From: MADRE2 sp964397015
GTDB taxonomy: Bacteria > Desulfobacterota > Desulfobacteria > Desulfobacterales > Desulfobacteraceae
Length of the DNA: 11,394 nucleotides
NCBI GenBank assembly: GCA_964397015.1
Contig: CAYNHL010000119.1
Location: 1 to 11,394, forward strand
Direction of reading: 5' to 3'
Shown: positions 1-6,098 of the stretch, piece after piece
Numbering within the stretch: position 1 is the first letter of the stretch
How the letters are laid out: each line of letters starts with the position of its first letter
Made by a program: the position numbers and the translations under genes
Notes under the pieces: model-generated
Seen by the model: the letters and a program-made list of their open reading frames with translations, nothing else
Databases searched by the model: none
What the model was told of the DNA's origin: nothing

Positions 1-738
1 AAGACTTGCTTCAATAAGTGAAAATGCGCCCGGAATATCTTTTTTTTCTACAGCTCCGTGGTGGCCGGGACAAATCAGATGAGGGTCAAGGGATTGAATA
101 CGCTTCAGGGTGTCTTTGTAGCCTTTGAGGTCTGTAAAAAAAAGGGGGAAAAACGTCCGGCCCGGGAAGTGAAATCCAAGAGAGTCTGATGACAGCAGGG
201 TGTGCAGCTCTGGAATGTATGCCATAAAATTGCCGGGGGCATGTCCAAAGACAGGCTCTACTGACAAGGTAAGGCCGCCAAGATCGATACGGGTGGTTCC
301 TGAGAGAACATGTGCTGCCGAAAGATCCGGTATGTCATCGAGCGGCGGCCTGTCCGGAGTTATTCCATGGTTGGGCAGGCTTTCAAAAAGATAACGGTCC
401 TCATCGAGAAGTGACTGTCTGGCTTTTGGGTGTTCCACAAACTGGCGTGCTCCGTCACAGAGCAATATGGCGGCTTTCGGGAAGCGTTCCATAAGGCCTG
501 GAAGGCCGGTGATATGGTCGGCATGAGGATGGGCGGGAATGATGTAGTCCGGAGCGGTGCCAAGGTTTTCAAGCTGAGAAACAACGGTATTAACAACAGC
601 GGACACGCCGGTTTCAAACAGTACCGATTTTTGGGTCCCTTTGACCAGAAACAGGTTGAAAAAATAATTTCCAAGACAGAACAGTCCGGGTTTCAATGCG
701 ATGGGAAATTTTAAATCCGGGATATGATACTTTTTCAT
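1..738 (-). CDS. Metallo-beta-lactamase-fold hydrolase, partial (C-terminus off the left edge)
   Basis: Reading the minus strand from the ATG at 738 gives an open frame of 246 residues that is still open at base 1. The protein carries a complete metallo-beta-lactamase metal-site pattern: H70-x-H72-x-D74-H75 (as AHPHADH, just after the usual beta-strand), H166 (in FGHAPGN), D185 (in SSDSLG) and H226 (in CPGHHG), with an ETG at 42-44 where many relatives have DTG. Known members with this di-metal site hydrolyse thioesters, lactones, phosphoesters or related bonds; nothing here fixes the substrate. The length before truncation already covers the whole catalytic fold, so little is probably missing. 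No signal peptide is visible, so it is likely cytoplasmic. It is divergent from the XRE-cupin regulator with 111 bases between starts, which makes control by that regulator plausible. The start has only a weak A-rich ribosome site. Fold assignment is firm, function open. Confidence 0.88.
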   Translation of the reverse strand, partial: MKKYHIPDLKFPIALKPGLFCLGNYFFNLFLVKGTQKSVLFETGVSAVVNTVVSQLENLGTAPDYIIPAHPHADHITGLPGLMERFPKAAILLCDGARQFVEHPKARQSLLDEDRYLFESLPNHGITPDRPPLDDIPDLSAAHVLSGTTRIDLGGLTLSVEPVFGHAPGNFMAYIPELHTLLSSDSLGFHFPGRTFFPLFFTDLKGYKDTLKRIQSLDPHLICPGHHGAVEKKDIPGAFSLIEASL

Positions 739-849
739 TTTAAATTTTTCAGGTATCGGTTATGGTTGAAAACAGGATACTATCATTTGATGGATGGAAA
801 ATGAAGCAAAAAGACCGTTTATTTTATCACAACGGGTAAAAAGGCAGCC
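739..849. promoter_or_regulatory. Divergent intergenic control region of the hydrolase and the XRE-cupin regulator
   Basis: This 111-base gap must hold the promoters of both divergent genes. I could not find a convincing -35/-10 pair on either strand. The only small symmetries seen are ATCA-TT-TGAT at 782-791 and GTATC (753-757) paired with GATAC (776-780); both are short enough to be chance. An AAGG at 841-844, five bases before the ATG at 850, is the likely ribosome site of the regulator. Confidence 0.35.
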
Positions 850-1431
850 ATGTCCATGACCCCGAATTCAGTATCATACCAGATAAAGAAGCTTCGCCGG
901 CAAAAACAGATGACACTGCAGGAACTGGCTGATCTGTGTGATTTGACCAAGGGATATCTTTCCAAGATAGAAAATTCAGCCAAAGTCCCTCCTTATGAGA
1001 CATTGAACAGAATAGCCCGGGTCCTGGGAGTGGCCATATCCGAGTTGATGCCGGATGAAGCCGGGGACCAGGGAGCCGGGCGGTTTGGAATCTGCCTGAC
1101 CCCGGCATCGGAATACGAAGCTGTAATAAGGGATGAAGGAGACCCTCAACACAAGGAAGCCCTGATCGCAGACTCCATGACCTCAAAGAACATGGCTCCC
1201 TTTGTCAGGGAGATAGGCCATGATATCGTGCCCATGCAGAAGTTCAAGGGAGAGATCATGATCCATGTGCTTGAAGGCTCCATTCAGCTGGTCGTTGGTG
1301 ATGAAAGTTTTGTGATGTACAAAGACGATAATATCTACTTTGACGCTGATATCCACCACGCTGCCGTGACCAGGGAACAGTCCCGGTCAAGGCTTTTGAT
1401 CGTAAGGTATTATTACCGGCGCAGCCCCTGA
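850..1431 (+). CDS. XRE-family transcriptional regulator with C-terminal cupin domain
   Basis: The 193-residue protein has a Cro/C1-type helix-turn-helix at about residues 8-66, with the typical series of TLQELADLC, TKGYLSKIEN and PYETLNRIARVLG, then a short linker and a cupin domain at about 115-190 (IHVLEGS at 138-144, DDNIYFDADIHHAA around 163-172). This is the common architecture of small-molecule-responsive repressors such as the PuuR type, where the cupin binds the effector. The first cupin motif lacks the usual HxH pair, so metal binding is doubtful and a direct ligand-binding role is more likely. ATG at 850 and 856 are both possible starts; 850 has a weak AAGG upstream. It is divergent from the metallo-hydrolase and runs tail to tail into the GntR gene, overlapping it by 19 bases. 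Its target could be the hydrolase, itself, or the oxidoreductase operon; the sequence does not decide. Confidence 0.93.
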   Translation: MSMTPNSVSYQIKKLRRQKQMTLQELADLCDLTKGYLSKIENSAKVPPYETLNRIARVLGVAISELMPDEAGDQGAGRFGICLTPASEYEAVIRDEGDPQHKEALIADSMTSKNMAPFVREIGHDIVPMQKFKGEIMIHVLEGSIQLVVGDESFVMYKDDNIYFDADIHHAAVTREQSRSRLLIVRYYYRRSP

Positions 1432-2144
1432 TTCCTTGACTGGATGCGCCTGGAACGGGTACTTCTTTTTTTGCGGTTCAATTCCTCGATACAGATGAGG
1501 GCATGTTTTTTGACATTTGAAATGTGACTGGACAAAACACTGCGGGCACCGGAAAGGTCCGCGGCAGCGATATATTCATACAGCTGTACATGTTCTGAAT
1601 CCACAGTTTCCATGGGTGTGACAAACAGTATGTTGCCCCGGTATTTAAGGTAAAGCAGGTCGAAAAGGTGCCGCAGGGTGTTGAGCTGTGTGGAACATCC
1701 GGACAGGGTGGCCAGGACCAGGTGAAACTCCATGTCCCGCATCAAACGGTCTTTTATATAAATGTCCCGCACCGCCTCCAGGTGATTGTTCAAAGCTTTT
1801 TTCAATTTTTTCAGCCCGGTTTGGGTCAGGCGTGAAATGGTTTTGTCAAGCAGCGATACTTCTATCAGTTCACGGAATTCATAGATTTCTGTAATTTCCT
1901 CCAGGCTTATGTTTTCCGTGTAGTATCCCCTGTTGGGCTCGTGGCGGACAAGCCCCTGGAACTCAAGACGTTTCAGGGCCTGGATAATGGGGGTAGGGCT
2001 CATGTTCAGCCGTTCGGCCAGGTCGCGGTAGGATATTTTCTGTCCGGGAATGATTTCGTTTAAAAAGAACATCTGCCGGATGCCCATATAGGCATCCTGT
2101 GTATAATCTGATTTTGTTTTCTTTTTTAAAGATGATTTCCCCAT
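1413..2144 (-). CDS. GntR-family (FadR subfamily, FCD domain) transcriptional regulator
   Basis: The 243-residue protein has an N-terminal winged helix-turn-helix at about residues 15-76 (ISYRDLAERLNMSPTPI, then ALKRLEFQGLV and NRGYY in the wing) and an all-helical FCD effector domain at about 83-215. The four residues that bind a metal in FCD proteins are all present: D137 and H141 (DMEFH), H185 and H207. Known FCD regulators respond to small carboxylates, sugar acids or amino-acid-derived acids, usually by releasing DNA. The frame is open to a TTG at 2222, but those extra 26 residues are hydrophobic, low-complexity and lie in the AT-rich promoter region, so I chose the ATG at 2144. The last 20 residues are strikingly Arg/Lys-rich. 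The gene is divergent from the oxidoreductase operon across a palindrome-rich gap, the usual layout of a local regulator. Confidence 0.94.
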   Translation of the reverse strand: MGKSSLKKKTKSDYTQDAYMGIRQMFFLNEIIPGQKISYRDLAERLNMSPTPIIQALKRLEFQGLVRHEPNRGYYTENISLEEITEIYEFRELIEVSLLDKTISRLTQTGLKKLKKALNNHLEAVRDIYIKDRLMRDMEFHLVLATLSGCSTQLNTLRHLFDLLYLKYRGNILFVTPMETVDSEHVQLYEYIAAADLSGARSVLSSHISNVKKHALICIEELNRKKRSTRSRRIQSRNQGLRR

Positions 2145-2215
2145 GGCCGGTTGATATCGAAAAAATGAATAAAAATCAAGGAAAATAATAAAATTTAAAT
2201 TTTTATAATTGCCTG

Positions 2216-2242
2216 TTGACAAAGAGATTAATGCATTATACT
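2216..2242 (+). promoter_or_regulatory. Probable sigma70-type promoter of the oxidoreductase-aminotransferase operon
   Basis: TTGACA at 2216-2221 matches the -35 consensus exactly, and TATACT at 2237-2242 is a five-of-six -10 box. The spacer is 15 bases, two shorter than ideal. Transcription would begin near 2249, inside the 16-base palindrome at 2242-2257, which leaves about 50 bases of leader before the ATG at 2299. This placement fits a promoter that a bound repressor blocks. Confidence 0.65.
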
Positions 2243-2280
2243 AATCAAATTTGATTAAATTTTTAATCAGATTTTAAATC
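2242..2280. promoter_or_regulatory. Overlapping inverted-repeat operator array, probably for the GntR/FCD regulator
   Basis: Three perfect symmetries follow one another: TAATCAAATTTGATTA at 2242-2257 (16 bases, no spacer), GATTAAA-TT-TTTAATC at 2253-2268, and GATTT-T-AAATC at 2270-2280. They share half-sites of the form GATT/AATC, which occur at 2243-2246, 2253-2256, 2265-2268, 2270-2273 and 2277-2280. The first palindrome abuts the -10 box and the rest lie in the leader. The half-site differs from the GTnnnAC core common among FadR-type operators, so linking it to the neighbouring regulator rests on position. Confidence 0.6.
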
Positions 2281-2287
2281 AAATATC

Positions 2288-2292
2288 AGGAG
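2288..2292 (+). promoter_or_regulatory. Ribosome binding site that fixes the alpha-subunit start
   Basis: AGGAG ends six bases before the ATG at 2299. A TTG in the same frame at 2293 sits directly against it and cannot use it, so 2299 is the start. Confidence 0.85.
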
Positions 2293-2298
2293 TTGATC

Positions 2299-3414
2299 AT
2301 GGCATTATCATTTATGGAGGGAAATGAAGCGGTCGCAAGGGGAGCTGTAGCCGCCGGATGCACCTTTTTCGCGGGCTATCCGATTACCCCGGCAACAACG
2401 GTTTTTGCCAATATGCTGGCATTGCTGCCGCCAGTTGGAGGGGTCTGTATCCAGGGCGAGGATGAAATAGCATCCATGGGATACTGCATCGGGGCATCCA
2501 TGGCCGGGAAAAAGGCTTTGACGGCCACATCCGGGCCGGGCATCAGTCTTTACAGTGAACAGGTGTCTTTTGCCATCGGCAGTGAAATTCCGCTGGTGAT
2601 CGTGGATGTCCAGCGGCTTGGTCCGTCTACGGGTTCGGCTACCAGGGGCGCGGATTCGGATATCCAGTTCCTGCGCTGGGGCAGTACATCGGGTGTTCCG
2701 GTGATCGTCCTGGCGCCAAGGGATGTACTGGACTGCTACCTGCTGACGGTATATGCCTTCAATTTTTCAGAAAAATACCGGTGTCCTGTTTTTATAGCTT
2801 CCAACAAGGAGATCGGCATGACAAAGGAAAGCTTGGACATAGACAGTATAACCCTCCCGCCACTGGTAAACCGGACCCTTTATACAGGAGACCACTACCT
2901 GCCTTTTGAATCGGCGCCGGCTGCAGCACCCCCTTTTCTTCCGATCGGAGGGAGCACACTTGTGCGGCAGACTTCATCCACCCACGGACCTGACGGGTAT
3001 ATAACCATTGATCCTGCTGTCATTGCCGACAACCAGGAGCGAATCCGTGAAAAGATACTTGCGGCTGAAGAGGAATTGACCCTGTATGAGGAAACGGTTC
3101 ACAAAGATGCCGACACTCTTGTCATAAGCTACGGAGTGACGTCAAGGGCTGTCGAGGATGCAGCAGCAGCACTGGCCCGAAAGGGTAAACCGGTATCCAC
3201 CCTCTGCCTGAAAACCCTCTGGCCCGTTCCGGAAAAGCTGATAAAAAACCGCTGTGACTCCTACAGGAAGGTTGTGGTCGTGGAAATGAACCTGGGCCAG
3301 TATGTAGAGGAGATACGAAAAATAGTCCCGCCCTCGAGGCTGCGTTTTTACGGACAGATGAACGGGCTGCTGATATCACCCCGGAAAATTATGGAGGTCA
3401 TTGAAAATGAATAG
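2299..3414 (+). CDS. 2-oxoacid:ferredoxin oxidoreductase, alpha subunit (KorA/VorB-like)
   Basis: The 371-residue protein matches the alpha subunit of the OFOR family, which with beta and gamma parts oxidatively decarboxylates a 2-oxoacid to an acyl-CoA and reduces ferredoxin in the cytoplasm. Visible marks are GNEAVARGAVAAG at 8-20, GYPITP at 26-31 (its Thr lies in the active site of relatives), EDEIASM at 54-60, TATSGPG at 75-81, QRLGPSTG at 105-112, and a C-terminal domain with VISYGVTSRA near 275-284 and VEMNLGQ near 328-334. Length is typical of KorA/VorB proteins. There is no CxxCxxC motif, so it carries no iron-sulfur cluster of its own. It overlaps the next gene by eight bases, so the two are translated together. 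Whether the substrate is 2-oxoglutarate, a branched or aryl 2-oxoacid, or something else cannot be read from the sequence. Confidence 0.93.
   Translation: MALSFMEGNEAVARGAVAAGCTFFAGYPITPATTVFANMLALLPPVGGVCIQGEDEIASMGYCIGASMAGKKALTATSGPGISLYSEQVSFAIGSEIPLVIVDVQRLGPSTGSATRGADSDIQFLRWGSTSGVPVIVLAPRDVLDCYLLTVYAFNFSEKYRCPVFIASNKEIGMTKESLDIDSITLPPLVNRTLYTGDHYLPFESAPAAAPPFLPIGGSTLVRQTSSTHGPDGYITIDPAVIADNQERIREKILAAEEELTLYEETVHKDADTLVISYGVTSRAVEDAAAALARKGKPVSTLCLKTLWPVPEKLIKNRCDSYRKVVVVEMNLGQYVEEIRKIVPPSRLRFYGQMNGLLISPRKIMEVIENE
3393..3397 (+). promoter_or_regulatory. Ribosome binding site of the beta-gamma subunit
   Basis: GGAGG lies inside the end of the alpha-subunit gene, nine bases before the ATG at 3407. 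It favours this ATG over the TTG at 3401 in the same frame, which would lie only three bases from it. Confidence 0.8.
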
Positions 3415-4708
3415 TTTACTCAATACCAGCCGGCCCCTTGTATATTGTCCGGGCTGCACCCACGAAAGGATTGCAAAGGGACTGGACTCAGCCCTGGTCA
3501 AGCTCGGCCTGAGGCCGGAAAAAACTGTGATCGTTTCAGACATCGGCTGCTCCGGTCTGTTTGATACCTTTTTCAATGTTCATGCCCTTCACGGGCTTCA
3601 CGGCCGGGCACTGACCTATGCATCCGGATTGAAACTGGCAGACCCGGAACTCAATGTCATCGTGACCATGGGAGACGGAGGCCTGGGCATAGGCGGCGCC
3701 CATGTGCTGTCGGCATGCCGCAAGAACATGAACCTGACACTGCTTGTGCTTAACAATTTCAATTTCGGTATGACCGGCGGTCAGTACTCGGTCACCACGC
3801 CGAGTGATGCATGGGTGGGATCCGAATTTCTCAACCAGGCCGAAATGCCCATGGACATCTGCGAGGTGGCCAAAAGCGCGGGAGCAACCCATATAAGCCG
3901 CTGCTCCGGGCACGATTCTTCCCTGGCGGACGTGATAGCCGATGCCATAACGCATAACGGGTTTTCCATTGTGGAAACTCTTGGAATGTGCACAGGAAGA
4001 TATACCAAGAAAAACAAGCTGACACCGGCTGTGATCGATGAAATGATCCAGCGCCTGCCCGAGTACAAGGGAATTGTCAAGGGCAGACAACGGCCGGAAT
4101 ACGGTGACCAGTACCGCCGGCTCGCTGCTGAAAAAACGGTTTTTCCCGAACCGGTCCGCATCGAAAAACTGCATGATATTGAAGATGCGGGCAGGAGGGA
4201 AATCCTGATAATGGGCAGTGCAGGAATGCGCATTGTCACGGCAGGCGACATTGTATGCTACGCCGGCATCTGCGCCGGCCTGAACGCCTCCATGAAAAAC
4301 GACTACAATATCACGGTGCTCAGGGGCCAGTCTGTCAGCGAGCTGATTTTATCCCCCGATCCCATAGGATATGCCGGTCTTGAATCACCGGCCGTCGTGC
4401 TGGCGCTGAGTGAGGAAGGGGTCCAGCGCCGGGCGGGCATCTTTGCCGATCTTGACGCTTCGACCTTTGTATTGAAGGAAAAAAGCGTGGATATCCCGCA
4501 AACATCTGCCACCGTATTTGAAATTGATTTCAAAGGCCTGGGGATCAAGCGGCAGGAGTGGGCACTGGCAGCACTGAGCGTGATAGCCAAAAAAAATATT
4601 GCAATCACCCTTCCCATGCTTGAAGTGGCGGTAAAAACCAGGTTCAACAAGACATTGTATGAAAAATCAATGGAAACCATTACCAGGATTGTGGAGAGCC
4701 AGATATGA
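3407..4708 (+). CDS. 2-oxoacid:ferredoxin oxidoreductase, fused beta-gamma subunit
   Basis: The 433-residue protein joins two subunits that are separate in most KGOR/VOR enzymes. Residues 1 to about 250 are a TPP-binding beta subunit: CPGC at 14-17, DIGC ending at C48, GDGG at 89-92 with NN at 116-117 (the TPP/Mg motif), GMTGGQ at 121-126 and C195. The four cysteines C14, C17, C48 and C195 match in order and spacing the ligands of the single [4Fe-4S] cluster of two-subunit archaeal OFORs. Residues about 264-433 resemble the gamma subunit (KorC), but the usual GxGGQG opening is GSAGMR and the usual SYGPExRGG stretch is not recognisable. The GGNH after the TPP motif is GGAH. No delta ferredoxin domain is present here or nearby, so electrons presumably leave directly to a free ferredoxin. 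It overlaps both neighbours, giving an expected alpha to beta-gamma pair. Confidence 0.9.
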   Translation: MNSLLNTSRPLVYCPGCTHERIAKGLDSALVKLGLRPEKTVIVSDIGCSGLFDTFFNVHALHGLHGRALTYASGLKLADPELNVIVTMGDGGLGIGGAHVLSACRKNMNLTLLVLNNFNFGMTGGQYSVTTPSDAWVGSEFLNQAEMPMDICEVAKSAGATHISRCSGHDSSLADVIADAITHNGFSIVETLGMCTGRYTKKNKLTPAVIDEMIQRLPEYKGIVKGRQRPEYGDQYRRLAAEKTVFPEPVRIEKLHDIEDAGRREILIMGSAGMRIVTAGDIVCYAGICAGLNASMKNDYNITVLRGQSVSELILSPDPIGYAGLESPAVVLALSEEGVQRRAGIFADLDASTFVLKEKSVDIPQTSATVFEIDFKGLGIKRQEWALAALSVIAKKNIAITLPMLEVAVKTRFNKTLYEKSMETITRIVESQI

Positions 4709-6012
4709 CAGACCGGACATCGAGCTGGATCCAGCGGCGCAACGACAGTATACCTGCGGCCATTGCAAACATGACTCCCTTGTTCATCGAATCGGGAACA
4801 AATGCCAGGGTCAGGGATATTGAGGGAAATACCTATCTGGACTTTGCTTCCGGTATCGGGGTGAACAACCTTGGGCACTGCCATGAAAGAGTCGTGGCAG
4901 CCATAAGGGAGCAGTCAGAACAGTATCTTCACGCCTGCTTTCATGTCATGATGTACACGCCATACGTACGGCTGGCCGAAAAGCTCAATGCCCTGGTGCC
5001 GGTCACCGGCACCCCCAAGACAATGCTGGCCAATTCCGGGGCCGAGGCCGTGGAGAACGCAGTTAAAATCGCCCGTGCCCATACCAGAAAAAGAGCTGTA
5101 GTCTGTTTTGACAACGCGTTTCATGGACGTACCATGCTGACCATGACAATGACCAGCAAGATCAGGCCCAACAAAGTCAATACCGGGGCCTGGGCACCTG
5201 GAATTTACAGGATTCATTTCCCCTATTGCTACAGGTGTCCCTGGAACCTTGAGTATGGATCGTGCGGCATGGCGTGCGGTGCCAGTTATTTTGAAAATTA
5301 TGTGTTCAAATACCAGGTGGATCCCGAGGATACCGCGGCCATTATCCTGGAGCCGGTGCAGGGTGAAGGCGGGTTTGTCCCAGTTCCGCCCGGTTACCTG
5401 GAACAGGTAAGGCAGGTCTGTGACCGGCACAATATCGTGCTCATCTTTGATGAAATCCAGTCCGGTTTCGGACGGACGGCCAGGATGTTTGCCGCAGAAC
5501 ATTACGGGGTTTCGCCGGATATCATGACCATGGCCAAGTCCCTTGGGGGAGGATTGCCCATCTCCGCCGTCACGGGAAACAGTGACATGATGGACAGCGT
5601 TGCAACAGGAGGCCTGGGAGGAACCTACGGGGGAAATCCTGTGGCCTGCGCCGCTGCCCTTGCCGTGCTGGAAACATTCGAACAGACCGATATCCTTGCA
5701 AGGGCGAGTGATATAGGTGACACGGTTCGGACTGCTCTTTTGAAGCTCAAGGACAGTTTTGAGTGTATCGGTGATGTAAGGGGGCTTGGCGCGATGATGG
5801 CAATGGAAATAATTAAAAAAGACGGCACCATGGAACCTGATGGGGAAACCGCGGGAGCCGTTGTGAGGCACTGCCGGGAAAACGGCCTGCTGGTGCTCTC
5901 CTGCGGAACGTTTAAAAACAATATACGGCTGCTCATGCCGCTGACCATTGAACAAAAGGAGCTTGAACGCGGCCTGGATATCATTTCAACTGCAGTGGCA
6001 GCCTGCTGCTGA
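4705..6012 (+). CDS. Class III PLP-dependent aminotransferase (GabT/ornithine aminotransferase-like)
   Basis: The 435-residue protein is a full-length fold-type I, class III aminotransferase. Seen are the PLP phosphate-binding ANSGAEAVENAVK (S111-G112-A113), FHGRT near 139-143, EPVQGEGG near 217-224, DEIQSGFGRT (D249, which pairs with the pyridine nitrogen) and the Schiff-base lysine K278 in MAKSLGGGLP. A cysteine-rich loop C175-x2-C178-x8-C187-x3-C191 follows HFPYCYRCP; I recall such loops in one clade of bacterial GabT-like enzymes. Relatives act on GABA, beta-alanine, ornithine-type omega-amines or, in a few cases, epimerise or decarboxylate alpha-amino acids. The start overlaps the previous stop as ATGA with GGAGAG seven bases upstream, so it is co-translated with the oxidoreductase. 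Context suggests it makes a 2-oxoacid, or cycles glutamate and 2-oxoglutarate, for that enzyme. The exact substrate is unknown. Confidence 0.92.
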   Translation: MTDRTSSWIQRRNDSIPAAIANMTPLFIESGTNARVRDIEGNTYLDFASGIGVNNLGHCHERVVAAIREQSEQYLHACFHVMMYTPYVRLAEKLNALVPVTGTPKTMLANSGAEAVENAVKIARAHTRKRAVVCFDNAFHGRTMLTMTMTSKIRPNKVNTGAWAPGIYRIHFPYCYRCPWNLEYGSCGMACGASYFENYVFKYQVDPEDTAAIILEPVQGEGGFVPVPPGYLEQVRQVCDRHNIVLIFDEIQSGFGRTARMFAAEHYGVSPDIMTMAKSLGGGLPISAVTGNSDMMDSVATGGLGGTYGGNPVACAAALAVLETFEQTDILARASDIGDTVRTALLKLKDSFECIGDVRGLGAMMAMEIIKKDGTMEPDGETAGAVVRHCRENGLLVLSCGTFKNNIRLLMPLTIEQKELERGLDIISTAVAACC

Positions 6013-6098
6013 TAATGCCTTTGTCATTTTCAATTGCTTTTTTAAGGGAGGATTGATACCAAAGAAAAAAACTTCAATAAATAAATGGAATTCGGACA

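Noticed and set aside
827..1186. Antisense frame over the start of the XRE gene
   Set aside because: No domain, and it covers the conserved helix-turn-helix coding sequence.
1418..1450. Stem GGCGCA/TGCGCC between the convergent regulators as a terminator
   Set aside because: The loop is 21 bases, the T-run lies 15 bases beyond the stem, and most of it is inside coding sequence.
2145..2222. N-terminal extension of the GntR regulator from a TTG at 2222
   Set aside because: The extra residues are low-complexity, made from AT-rich promoter DNA, and the normal family start is near the ATG at 2144.
3536..4174. Long antisense frame opposite the beta-gamma gene
   Set aside because: No recognisable domain; it is a frame shadow of a well-supported gene.
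4915..5955. 346-residue antisense frame opposite the aminotransferase
   Set aside because: Composition is that of a shadow (many His, Gly and Arg, no domain) and the plus strand holds a complete family match.
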